Positions 48,292 through 57,965 are shown, counted from the first letter of the stretch. The stretch is 64,000 bases of DNA from Aralia elata (GCA_034770075.1 JAVJAP010000143.1:2782852-2846851), one strand, 5' to 3'. Translations and numbers: made by a program. Notes: generated from the letters alone by a model not told the origin.

Positions 48292-49312
48292 TATCGTCTC
48301 GTTCGGGGCCGGGTATCGTCGCCGGTTCCCATCGCGTAACCCCCGGTTATCGTCGCCGGTTGGTTATCTTGTTGGAGCCGGTTATCGTCGCCGGTCATCC
48401 ATCTCGTGATCGCCGGTTATCGTCGCCGGTCGATCGTCATGTCGGGGCCGGGTATCGTCGCCGGTCACCCATCTCGTAACCCCCGGTTATCGTCGCCGGT
48501 TGGTTATCTTGTCGGAGCCGGTTATCGTCGCCGGTCATCCATCTCGTGATCGCCGGTTATCGTCGCCGGTCGATCGTCATGTCGGGGCCGGGTATCGTCG
48601 CCGGTCACCCATCTCGTAACCTCCGGTTATCGTCGCCGGTCGGTTATCTTGTCGGAGCCGGTTATCGTCGCCGGTCATCCATCTCGTGATCGCCGGTTAT
48701 CGTCGCCGGTCGATCGTGATGTCGGGGCCGGGTATCGTCGCCGGTCACCCATCTCGTAACCCCCGGTTATCGTCGCCGGTTGGTTATCTGTCGGAGCCGG
48801 TTATCGTCGCCGGTCATCCATCTCGTGATCGCCGGTTATCGTCGCCGGTCGATCGTCATGTCGGGGCCGGGTATCGTCGCCGGTCACCCATCTCGTAACC
48901 CCCGGTTATCGTCGCCGGTTGGTTATCTGTCGGAGCCGGTTATCGTCGCCGGTCATCCATCTCGTGATCGCCGGTTATCGTCGCCGTTCGTACGTCATGT
49001 CGGGGCCGGTGATAGACCCCGTTCACCCATCTCGTAACCCCCGGTTATCGTCGCCGGTTGGTTATCTGTCGGAGCCGGTTATCGTCGCCGGTCATCCATC
49101 TCGTGATCGCCGGTTATCGTCGCCGGTCGATCGTCATGTCGGGGCCGGGTATCGTCGCCGGTCACCCATCTCGTAACCCCCGGTTATCGTCGCCGGTTGG
49201 TTATCTGTCGGAGCCGGTTATCGTCGCCGGTCTTCCATCTCGTGATCGCCGGTTATCGTCGCCGGTCGATCGTCATGTCGGGGCCGGGTATCGTCGCCGG
49301 TCACCCCTCGCG
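48292..49312. repeat. CpG-rich tandem array, 139-140-bp unit, ~7.3 copies
   Basis: Each unit holds four copies of TATCGTCGCCGGT separated by short variable words (CATCCATCTCGTGATCG, CGATCGTCATGTCGGGGCC, CACCCATCTCGTAACCC, TGGTTATCTTGTCGGAGCC). Units shorten from 140 to 139 bp from about 48790 on by loss of one T. One unit (48985-49025) has a patch of changes. The ORFs across the array follow from its composition. It lies in the 3' region of the Tat element between LTR and antisense promoter. Confidence 0.95.
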
Positions 49313-49376
49313 TAAACTTTTCACTTCAACACGTCAAATGGCTTCAAGGGAGCAAGGTGGGGCCCACCAAGGCCAG

Positions 49377-49435
49377 CCGCAGATGGATCTGCGGCCAGCC
49401 GCAGATACATCTGCGGCCAAGATCGGGCTTATAAG
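49377..49435 (+). promoter_or_regulatory. candidate promoter of the antisense cassette
   Basis: Two 18-nt near-palindromes, CCGCAGATGGATCTGCGG (49377-49394) and CCGCAGATACATCTGCGG (49399-49416), are followed 12 bases on by TTATAAG (49429-49435). The same two 18-mers lie beside the TATA box of the Tat solo LTR (17426-17465). Transcription would run rightwards into the 5' exon ending at 49579. Confidence 0.6.
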
Positions 49436-49579
49436 CCGCGTCCTGCTTCCAGATCTGTCACTTTCAACTTCCAACTCACACATATTCCTCGCGATTTTTG
49501 CTTGTTCGCAAGGGCTTTTCGTCGATTTTTCAACTTTCCTGCAAAAACTGTTCCGGTAGGATTGATCTACACGCTACAG

Positions 49580-49897
49580 GTAACACTTTGACCGGTCACT
49601 TTTAAATTTCATCAATGTTTTACTATACATTTGACTATTTGCATGTTTAGAGATAAAATGTATGCTTTACAGTGCTATGTAATGTACCATCATATATACA
49701 TGCTATGTATCAACTATGTGAGCCCTATTTTATGTTCATGAGGCGATCCCACATATTGTTACTCCTTTTCTGCAAGAGAAACATGCCTTACATGATGTAA
49801 TTACACATATGAATGCAATTTAAATCTGTTTGAGGCTTTGATTGATGGAGAACACGTTTGGCTTATGCCTGGGATGTTCAATTTACAAACGGAACTC

Positions 49898-49937
<40 letters not shown>

Positions 49938-50042
49938 CATGCATCATGTTGCATTAATCATATGATGAGGCTAGAAATTTAGAATGTTCATTACATAATT
50001 TTAAAAGGAAACTTACCTTCTTTCTCGCCCGTTCTATTCCAG
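49580..50042 (+). other. candidate 5'-UTR intron of the antisense cassette
   Basis: A donor-like ACAG|GTAACA at 49579/49580 and an acceptor-like TTCTATTCCAG at 50042 lie two bases before the ATG at 50045. The interval is AT-rich and has no ORF. It includes a long T run (49903-49937), as many plant leader introns do. No other GT/AG pair places the ATG so neatly. Confidence 0.5.
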
Positions 50043-50044
50043 CT

Positions 50045-51997
50045 ATGGATCGTGATGCGCCCAGTAGCTCCTCCGCCTCTCGGACTTCGGGTGTTCGCCG
50101 TCGTAGGGCTGCACCCACTCCTGTTCCTCCTCGGAGGACCCGTCAGGCTCGTCGTTTGACGGAGGCTGTTATTCGTCCTGGTCATCCGGACGTTGAGGAG
50201 GCTGTCCCTCCGGAGGTTGCGGCAGAGGGGCCATCCTCCAGCACACCGGCTCCATCTACTCATCAGGCTCCTTCTGGCGCCTTTGTGCAGATACCCGATC
50301 TTTTGGGTCGGGATCTCAGTCGTCACCCTTCAGCATCTCTCGTGGCTAACGAGGTATATTTCAGCTCTATTCCGATTTCACTCTCAATTTCTCCATTCTC
50401 CTTTTATCCGGATTGACCCCTTGGTGATTGCCCCAGGTACCCGAGTTTACCCAGCCGAGGGGTAACTGGTTCAACATCTACTCCCTCTACGCGGCCCTGC
50501 ACAGTGATTATCGGGCGATGGTGGATTCTTGGGGCTTCCGACATTTCTTCACTATCATCCCCCGCCAGTGCCCCTGGGGTTACATGAGGGCTTTATCCGA
50601 GCGATGGTTCCACCAGACGCAGTCTCTTCATCTCCTCGACTGCGAGGTCGTGCTGACCCCATGGGACTGGAGGTACATTACTGGCGTTGAGTTCACCGGG
50701 TCCCGCGTCCCCTTGGATCTTGATATCACTCCTGTGGAGGTTCGAGCTTTGCTGGGCTTCGCTGCTGAGGACCGGGTCTTTAAGGCCCGCAGTATCCGAT
50801 CTGGTGCCTTGGCTGTTGATGCAGTCGGGGGTCTCTATGCGATGCCCATTCCAGCGGATCGGGGTACCCGCGACATTCTACTCCGCCGCTTGTTCCTGAC
50901 GATCATGAGGGGTTGTTTCCTAGGGAACAACTCCTCCACCATTCATTTCAGCGTCGTGGGAGCGGTGAGAGACGTGGATCGCATCAGTGACTATGACTGG
51001 GGGTCCTTCACCTTTGCCTATTTCCTCCACGGCATGCGCCTACGCTCGGAGGGACAGACTGATGCCTGGCTCGGTTTCTACCACTTTCTGCTGGTGAGTC
51101 CCTTCCTCCTCTCTATTACTGTATTTCTTTTCCTTTCATCCTTTTCTGTATTTGATAGTGACTCATGCCTTGCCTTGTTCCTATTCACAGTTCTGGGCTT
51201 ACGAGCGGCTGCCATGTCTGAGGCCTCTCACTACTCTGGGCCCGGACACCTATCCTCGGGGTCGGCGATGGCATCACAGTACTCTGGAGGAGGTCCCCGT
51301 GTCGGGCAGCTTTGCACATTGTCGTATTCAGCTGGAGTTGATCACGGCTGCCGACGTCGTCTGGATTCCCTACCTCTCCGAGCATTTGACTGTGGGGTTT
51401 GCTGACGGGCATCCTTCCGGCCCGGAGTTCGAGCTTTCCACCCGTCGCCTCACTTTGCAGAGTGTTGGAGGCTGGGTGATGTATCTGGGAGAGCGCGCAT
51501 TCAGATGCGTCACTGGGGAGATCCGCATCCCGCACTCCCTTTCTTTCACTACTTTCTGGCCGCTGGATTCTCAGCCTTCAGAGATCATGCTTGCCGGGGA
51601 GGATGGTCGGATGCTTTCCACAGGTCCCACTATGAGTGATGCATTCCGTACATGGTGGGTGCCCCGTACCATCGGTCCTCAGACTCGGGCCACTTTCTTC
51701 CTTGGAGACATGGTTCCAGGCTCGGTGACGATGACCGATTGGGCTGCCTGTGTTCGGACCCCTACCCACGCTGAGCAGATCGCCTCATTGACCCGTCAGG
51801 TAGATCAGTTGTCGCTGTTTATTCGGGGGTTGGGCCGGGCCCCGGAGGAGGCTTACACCTACGATCCTGACGGTGCAGGTTATGATGCAGGCCCGAGTTC
51901 ATCGGATGCCACAGCGCATCCCTACATCCCTGATATGAACTTTGGTCCTCCGAGCTCGACGACTCCAGGGATCAGTTCGAGGATCCTGCTTTCATAG
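50045..51997 (+). CDS. plant-mobile-domain (PMD) protein, three exons, antisense to the Tat element
   Basis: Three exons, 50045-50353, 50437-51093 and 51191-51997, join in phase 0 at standard sites (GAG|GTATAT..CCCCAG|GTACCC; CTG|GTGAGT..TTCACAG|TTCTGG) to give about 590 codons with no internal stop. Exon 1 is Ser/Pro-rich with an Arg-rich stretch (about residues 18-40) that could be a nuclear signal. Exons 2-3 hold the PMD-like core: CPWG (148-151), an LTPWDWRYITGVEF motif where PMDs have LDDVAxLTGLPxxG, DYDWGSFTFAYF, and WAYERLP (324-330), the counterpart of PMD WxWERLP. A short helical segment lies near residue 530. PMD proteins (PF10536, MAIN/MAIL1 type) are linked to silencing and are also carried by transposons. 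Cargo of the retrotransposon, read against gag-pol. The intact splice pattern argues for recent constraint. Domain assignment is from motifs only. Confidence 0.75.
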
Positions 51998-52231
51998 ACG
52001 ATACTGATTTTATTTAGACCAGGATAGGATAGGACCTTTTGTATCGGCACCTGCTTAGATTTCTTTTTCATTTATGCACTATGTACTGAACTCATTTATT
52101 TATTTATGCACAGTTTCTTTTTCATTTTTATGGAATTCACCTGTTTTATTATTAACTGTATGATGCATGCTTTTTTATTTATGGATAGAGAATGACCCCT
52201 GTACAGTCCTTTTGATACTATTTTTCCACAG
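51998..52231 (+). other. intergenic spacer of the antisense cassette
   Basis: 234 bp, AT-rich, with TTTATTTATTTATG runs and a pyrimidine-rich TTTTTCCACAG ending at 52231, directly before the ATG of the second gene. The acceptor-like end suggests the second ORF may be spliced to an upstream exon, possibly as part of one transcript with the PMD gene. Confidence 0.45.
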
Positions 52232-53797
52232 ATGTCGTCCTCGGATGCCGTGGTTCGTTTGGATTCCATTCCTCCCACAGGGTTGGTTGGCAGCCTCTTC
52301 CGTTGGTTGGACAGTTTACTGCCGGCAGACAGGATTATCGCAGATGGTCTTTTGGGACATTCTTGGTCCTTACTGACCTTCCAGGTGCCAGCGGGCTTTG
52401 TGGATGGTCTTCTGAGCTATTGGGCCCCTGCCCGTCAGGTGTTTAGGTTAGGGACAATAGAGCTGACCCCCACCCTTGAGGAGTATGCTCGCTTTACCGG
52501 CTTGTCGTTGGACGGCCCTTGTGCTAGGGTCACAGTTGGTTCCATGCGCCGTCAATTCTTGACTTTCACTGGTTTGCGAAGGGCTGTCCTGTCGCCGGTG
52601 ATCACATCAAACCATATGGTTCCCCTTCAGTTCTTGATTGACCGATTTGGCTCACCTGACAGTTTCCGTCTTTTCCTCAGTGATTTTTCCGTGTCCGAGG
52701 AGCGCTGGGACGCCTTGAGAGTGGGCGTTCTGATGGCCTGTGTCATCTCAGTTCTATACTTGCCTGCAAGGTCCGATCATTTGGACATGCGGATTGTTGC
52801 GGCCGTTAGGGCCCTTCAGGAGGATCACACCATTCTCCCCATGATATTGGCGGATACCTATATGTCGGCCACATATTGCCAGTCCTTCCGAGGGAGATTC
52901 TTCAGAGGGAGTTCGACCTTATTGTATGTGTGGTTCATGAGCCATCTCAGCCCCATCGGCTACTTCCGTCGCCAAGGGTTTTGCTTCAGCCATGACATAA
53001 CCACGCAGTTTTCGCTTCGCCCCGCGAGTTGTACTGATGTGGCCTCCTGGACATCATTTTTGTCTATCATTGAGGACCCCTTTCATCTATTGGTTTACTC
53101 GGGCTATTGCTCCTTCATGAGCTTCTTGACTCATGTGCCTGGCATGGATTTCATTCCCATTGCTGGGTTAAGGGGCGTGACGACCTATCATCCCCTGGCG
53201 GTTATGGGGCAGTTTGATCAGACACAGGATTTACACCCCTTCGCGGGTGCAGCCGCATACCGATTCCTTATATCATCCTGTACAGAGAGGGATCTATTGC
53301 AGGTATACGAGCTTTAGGATCGCAGGATCTTTGCCGAACATAGTGCGAGCTGTCACATCCAGACATTTGCCTACGCACAGTGGTTGCGTGGAGACCTGGA
53401 TTCGGCTAGCTTGAGTCGGGCTGGGGCCTTTGATGACTCTGGAGTGTTTTTCACAGAAGATACCACAGACCATTCCATCTCAGCCGATTCTGCCCCGAGT
53501 CGGGTCGCTGAGGATTCCCGATTCCGCCTGGCCCTGATTACTACTGAAGCCGAGAGGGATGCTGCCCTTGCCGAGAGAGATGAGGCCATTCGGGCTAGAG
53601 ATGCTGCCATTGCTGAGAGAGAGGCCATTGTATTTCAGACCAGGGCAGTGGTAGATGCTCATTTTGGGACTGTCAGCCGAGCTACTGCTTTACTGGATCG
53701 TATTGATATGATGGGGCAGCAGATTGCAGGAGATGCTGATGTTTCAGATCTATCCACCACCCTGTCCATCCTGCTTCGGCTAGTTTCAGATTTGTAG
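52232..53797 (+). pseudogene. DUF7745-like protein with C-terminal coiled coil, one in-frame TAG
   Basis: From ATG 52232 one frame runs 522 codons to TAG at 53795-53797, broken only by a TAG at 53315-53317 (codon 362). The part before it carries HSWSLLTFQV (43-52), PTLEEYARFTGLSLDG (80-95), a later LADTYMSATY and LYVWFMSHLSP. These match the layout of plant DUF7745-type proteins, which resemble PMDs and are often found with Ogre-like elements. After the TAG the same frame continues with AEHSASCHIQTFAYAQWLRG and an Ala/Glu/Arg-rich coiled coil (about codons 436-466, EAERDAALAERDEAIRARD). The TAG is a CAG with one C-to-T change, or a site of termination giving a 361-residue form. No other disruption is seen. 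Function unknown. Confidence 0.72.
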
Positions 53798-54307
53798 ATT
53801 ATTTTATTTCCTGCATAGACTATGTTGGTTTCATCAGTTATTGAAAGAGAAATCTTGTAATAAAACGACTTATATATATAGACATGCATTTAAATTTAGT
53901 CATTTTCCCCTTTTGTCGCATCATTGCCATCCATTGGATCATCATTTTATCCAACTGACCATGATTTTGACATTTCGCCTTCTTTCTTTCCTCAAGACTT
54001 GATGGAGATTTGACAGATATTGCCGCACACCTTTTGATTTCGTCGGATTGAATCTCAGATTTTGGATAACTGTTTGGGTTGGATCAGGGTATGTATTCTG
54101 GGATGAAACTGGTTAGGCAGTTGGTTTCGGGAAGGTTTTGAGGGTGTAGGAAGGTTTTATCTGGCTATCGAAAATTGGTTTTGGTTAGGGAAAGGATTAT
54201 TTTTTTTAAAGGATCGGACCGTGCCATGATGGCTGCCTACGTACCCCCACAAGTTGGGAGATCAGGTCCTACGTAGTTCGCTCTCAGGGGAAAAAGGAAC
54301 TGATGAT
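53798..54307. other. tail-to-tail spacer between antisense cassette and pol
   Basis: 510 bp with no gene. A pair of CCTACGTA motifs (54236-54243, 54268-54275) separated by 24 bases sits near the end of pol, beside GGCTGCCTACGTACCC. I recall a similar TACGTAGG pair after integrase in other Ogre-type elements, where it may serve the 3' end. Possible poly(A) signal AATAAAA for the plus-strand gene at 53858-53865. Confidence 0.5.
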
Positions 54308-55535
54308 TTAAGCGTAGAACCGCTTCACCGAGTCAGAATTGAGGGGTTGTGGAAATACCTCACCATCCATTTCTTGCAATATGAGGGCCCCTCCGGATAG
54401 CACTTTCTTGATCACAAATGGCCCTTCCCAGTTCGGGGCAAACTTCCCCTTGGCCTCGTCTTGACAAGGCATGACTCTTTTTAGCACCAGATCATTTTCC
54501 TTGAATTTTCCGAGGTCTGATCCTTTTGTCGTATGATCGGGAGATCCTCTGTTGATATAGCTGGCCGTGCCAAATAGCAGCCACCCTCCTTTCATCAATT
54601 AGGGCCAATTGGTCGTATCGGCTTTGCATCCAATCCTCCTCGCTTATCTGAGCATCGATCACTATTCTGAGGGATGCCATCTCAACTTTAACTGGCAGGA
54701 CAGCCTCCATTCCATATACCAAGGCGTAAGGGGTTGCCCCTGTGGAAGTACGCGTTGACGTTCGGTAGGCTAGCAAGGTGAGGGGTAACAAATCCGGCCA
54801 TCCCCGATGATTAGCAGACATTTTTGCCATGATCTTCTTGATGTTCTTATTGGCAGCCTCCACTGCCCCATTCATCTTAGGACGGTAAATGACGGAATTG
54901 AGATGCTTGATCTTGAACTGGTCACACAGTTCCTTCATGAGGGCGTTGTTTAAATTCTTGGCATTGTCGGAGACCACAACCTCAGGTTGCCCATATCGGC
55001 AAATGACATTTATTCCTGATGAAGTTGACGATGACCTCTCTGAGTGACTTTGGGGAAAGAGGCTGCTTCTACCCATTTGGTGAAATAATCGATCATGACG
55101 AAGATGAATCGGTGCCCGTTGCTTGCTTTGGGCTCTATTGGTCCGATTACATCCATTCCCCACATTGAAAATGGCCAGGGGGAGGTCATACAGTGCAGTT
55201 CATTGGGAGGTGTATGGATCACATTACCGTGCGCCTGACATTGATAACATCGCTTGACATGATCATCGCAATCGGCCCTCAGTGTTAACCAATAATGCCC
55301 TGTCCTCAAGATCTTTTTTGGCCAGCATCGGTCCACTCATATGTGGCCCACACACCCCGCCATGGATTTCATTCATAATCCTTTGGGATTGCGTTTCGTC
55401 TACGCATTGCAACAGTCCCAACCCGGCATCCCTTTTGTAAAGTGAATCGCCACTCAGGTAAAACTTCATCGCCATCTTTTGAATTCTCATCCTTTCAGTC
55501 CGATTTGCCTGATCGGGAAGGGATCTGTCTCTCAA
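54308..55535 (-). pseudogene. Tat integrase, four frame pieces
   Basis: In element order: 55535-55263 (MKFYLSGDSLYKRDAG, IHGGVCGPHMSGPMLA, zinc-binding start), 55336-55010 (HVKRCYQCQAHG, then SPWPFSMWGMDVIGP with the first catalytic Asp, then HRFIFVMIDYFTKWVEAA), 55163-54492 (VICRYGQPEVVVSDNAKN with the second Asp, NGAVEAANKNIKKIM with the Glu, YRTSTRTSTGATPYALVYG), 54598-54308 (FKENDLVLKRV, NWEGPFVIKKVLSGGALIL, ending SDSVKRFYA). All parts of an rve-type integrase of the Tat/Ogre group are present. At least three frameshifts separate them, and the usual DNG at the second Asp is DNA. Integrase joins element DNA to the host. As sequenced it is not functional. Base-level errors as the cause of some shifts cannot be excluded. 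Confidence 0.88.
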
Positions 55536-55543
55536 ATATTCCC

Positions 55544-57322
55544 TTATGTCGTGATACCAGGGCTTGCCTCGTCAACACCACCTCGTTTGATAACACTGGC
55601 CACATTTTCCTCATATGCCGGGGCATTCTGTACGGTGATCTCAATCTGTGGACTGTCCCTACTCTTGATCACGTGGATTAAGGAAGCCAAAGTTCGCCAA
55701 TGCATCGGCAAAATCATTTCGTCCCCGAGGAATATGGCGGAAGGCGATATCTTCGAACTCTTGCACAAGCTGGGTGACACAACGATTGGTATGGGAAGTA
55801 ACCGAAGCTCCTTAGTGTTGTATACCCCGATTGCTTGTCTGATTACCAATTCTGAATCCCCGAACACCGCTAGTCTTTTTACTCCCATGTCACGGGCCAA
55901 TCGGAGTCCCAATATACACCCCTCGTATTCAGCGGTGTTGTTCGAATTGCTGAAACGAAGTTTAGTGGCCACGGGGTATTGTTCTCCGGTGATAGAGACT
56001 AGGACCGCTCCGGCTCCTGCCCCCTCGGCATTCATGGCACCATCAAAATACAGCTTCCAGAATTGTCCCTCGTTATCCCAGTTTGTCGCGCGCGATACCC
56101 AAAATATATCCTCGCCCGGGAGAGGAGTTTCTAACGGCTCCATCCCTCCTGCCGGGGCCTCGGCCAATTGATCTGCAATTCCCTGCCCTTTCATGGCCTT
56201 CTGGGTCACGTACACCATGTCAAACTGTTGTAAAATTAACTGCCATCTTGATAATCGACAATTCAGCATGGGCCTTTCAAAAATATATTTCAGGGGATCC
56301 ATTCTTGATATCAGGTACGTCGTATGCCCATGGAGGTAGTGCTGTAATCTCCCTGCAGCCCAGGCCAGAGCACAACAGGTCTTCTCAATGGGAGTGTAAT
56401 TCTGCTCACATTGGCTAAATCTTTTGCTGAGGTAATAGATGGCCTGCTCTTTTCCCGCCTCATTTTTCTGTCCCAACATACATCCCATCGCAATGGCATT
56501 TACCGATATATACATAAACAGAGGGATCCCATCCTTCGGGGGTTCCAGCACTGGTGCTTCAGTCAACTGTTTCTTAATGGTCTGAAACGCCCTCTGACAT
56601 TGCTCATTCCATTCTTGGGACACCCCTTTTCTTAACAGTTTAAAAATCGGTTCACATGTAGTCGTCAAGTGGGATATAAAACGGCTGATGAAGTTTATCC
56701 TCCCGAGGAATCCTCTTATCTCCTTTTCTGTGTGAGGTGCCGGCATATCCACAATGGCCTTAATCTTTGCTGGGTCCAACTCAATGCCCCGATCACTAAC
56801 CAGGAATCCCAAGAGCTTGCCTGACTGCACTCCGAAAGCACACTTGGCTGGATTGAGTTTCAGATTATACTTTCTGAGCCGATCGAATAGCTTTTTGAGA
56901 TGAGTTATATGATCGGACTCTACCTTCGATTTCACAATAATGTCATCCACGTAGACCTCTATCTCCTTGTGCATCATATCGTGGAACAAGGCCATCATGG
57001 CTCTCTGATAAGTAGCCCCGGCATTTGTGAGACCGAAAGCCAGTCGTCTATAACAGAAAGTGCCCCAAGGGGTGATGAATGCGGTCTTTTCCCGATCTTC
57101 CTCTGCCACCATTATCTGGTGATACCCCGCGAAGCAGTCCACAAAAGAGTACATCTCGTACTGGGCCGTGTTATCCACCAGGATGTGTATGAAAGGCACC
57201 GGGAAGTTATCCTTGAGACTGGCCTTGTTTAGATCTCTGTAGTCTACGCATACCCTCACCTTTCCTCCAGGTTTAGCCACTGGGACCACATTGGATAGCC
57301 ATTCCGGGTAAGTGGACACCAT
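55544..57322 (-). CDS. Tat reverse transcriptase, RNase H and second (archaeal-type) RNase H
   Basis: One open frame of 592 codons. RT: VRVCVDYRDLNKASLKDNFP (22-41), FAGYHQI (64-70), AFGLTNAGATYQ (95-106), the active site YVDD (124-127), KCAFGVQSGKLLGF. The first RNase H follows (about 265-390) but starts LFMYISVNAIAMGCML, without the expected Asp. A second RNase H (about 420-505) has D427 in LYFDGA, E465 in NNTAEYEG and D489 in AVFGDSEL. This duplicated RNase H is diagnostic of the Tat lineage. After about residue 505 the frame no longer matches and is shifted relative to the continuation toward integrase, so the last ~87 residues are probably out of frame. RT sequence upstream of 57322 continues in other frames to about 57770 (QYEDVFAWSHEDMIGL, VVHRLPIKEGF), so the ATG at 57322 is internal, not the true start. 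Confidence 0.9.
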   Translation of the reverse strand: MVSTYPEWLSNVVPVAKPGGKVRVCVDYRDLNKASLKDNFPVPFIHILVDNTAQYEMYSFVDCFAGYHQIMVAEEDREKTAFITPWGTFCYRRLAFGLTNAGATYQRAMMALFHDMMHKEIEVYVDDIIVKSKVESDHITHLKKLFDRLRKYNLKLNPAKCAFGVQSGKLLGFLVSDRGIELDPAKIKAIVDMPAPHTEKEIRGFLGRINFISRFISHLTTTCEPIFKLLRKGVSQEWNEQCQRAFQTIKKQLTEAPVLEPPKDGIPLFMYISVNAIAMGCMLGQKNEAGKEQAIYYLSKRFSQCEQNYTPIEKTCCALAWAAGRLQHYLHGHTTYLISRMDPLKYIFERPMLNCRLSRWQLILQQFDMVYVTQKAMKGQGIADQLAEAPAGGMEPLETPLPGEDIFWVSRATNWDNEGQFWKLYFDGAMNAEGAGAGAVLVSITGEQYPVATKLRFSNSNNTAEYEGCILGLRLARDMGVKRLAVFGDSELVIRQAIGVYNTKELRLLPIPIVVSPSLCKSSKISPSAIFLGDEMILPMHWRTLASLIHVIKSRDSPQIEITVQNAPAYEENVASVIKRGGVDEASPGITT

Positions 57323-57805
57323 AATGATTCCCCGCCCTGAACTGTTTGATGATCTCTTCCTTCACTTTTAAGCTCCACTCAGGTTTTCAACTTTCTTAGT
57401 TTCTGCTTGACAGGCCTAAAACCCTCCTTGATGGGTAACCGGTGCACCACAATGTCGGTGGACAATCCGATCATATCCTCGTGCGACCAGGCAAAGACAT
57501 CCTCATATTGGCTTAGTAACTCAATTATTTCTGCTTTTTGGCTGGGGGTAAGGTCTGTCCCTATCTTGAGTTCTTTTGGATTGTCACGGGTTTCCGATAT
57601 CTATAGTGATGGTTTGATCCAAATTGGGTTTGGGTTTATCTTCGACCCATCCTTTGATCTCATCAGGTGCGTCGTCGTAATCTGTCTCGTCTTGCTCAAT
57701 GCCCATTAAATCGAAATCCAGCTCAATGTCAAAATCATAATCACCATTCAAATCTGAAAGATCGTTTGTTAGGCAAGGAATACTCAAATTGGTACACCTG
57801 ACATA
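57323..57805 (-). pseudogene. N-terminal part of the Tat RT exon
   Basis: Minus-strand frames give an acidic stretch (DYDFDIELDFDLMGIEQDE, DDAPDEIKGWVED), TITIDIGNP, then after a shift KELKIGTDLTPSQKAEIIEL, SQYEDVFAWSHEDM and DIVVHRLPIKEGF, the conserved lead into Ogre-type RT. At least two frameshifts occur (near 57590 and near 57330). The acidic stretch begins beside a TTTCAG acceptor-like site at about 57755, consistent with an exon that starts here. Confidence 0.75.
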
Positions 57806-57965
57806 AAACAAAGTACTTGTCATATATAAATCATTTTTCACGACGATCGCAATTTCAAATAACACGAAGAAATGACACAATTATGCAGAAATAAAATAAC
57901 AACAAAATAAAACTTCTTCATTCCCCCATCCTCTAGGGTTAACCACCCTGACGTCGAGCTTTACC
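57756..57965 (-). other. candidate intron between protease and RT
   Basis: On the minus strand the protease frame ends SKQG followed by TAA within GGGTAAAGC (57959-57968), which can serve as a donor (GTAAAG). AT-rich sequence follows, with acceptors TTTTATGTCAG (about 57805) or ATCTTTCAG (about 57755). Ogre-type elements are known to have an intron between protease and RT. The exact sites are my inference. Confidence 0.45.

Noticed and set aside
48292..49312. CRISPR-like array
   Set aside because: Regular spacing of a short repeat, but the spacers also repeat with a 139-bp period and the genome is a plant; it is a higher-order tandem repeat.
48252..49559. Series of overlapping plus-strand ORFs of 70-120 codons with repeating residues
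   Set aside because: They follow from the CpG-rich tandem array; the 139-bp period is not a multiple of three, so frames rotate and no domain or start signal is consistent.
55479..56171. 230-codon plus-strand ORF opposite RT/RNase H
   Set aside because: Shadow of the conserved pol frame on the other strand; the same holds for plus-strand ORFs at 56083-57232 and 59081-59955.
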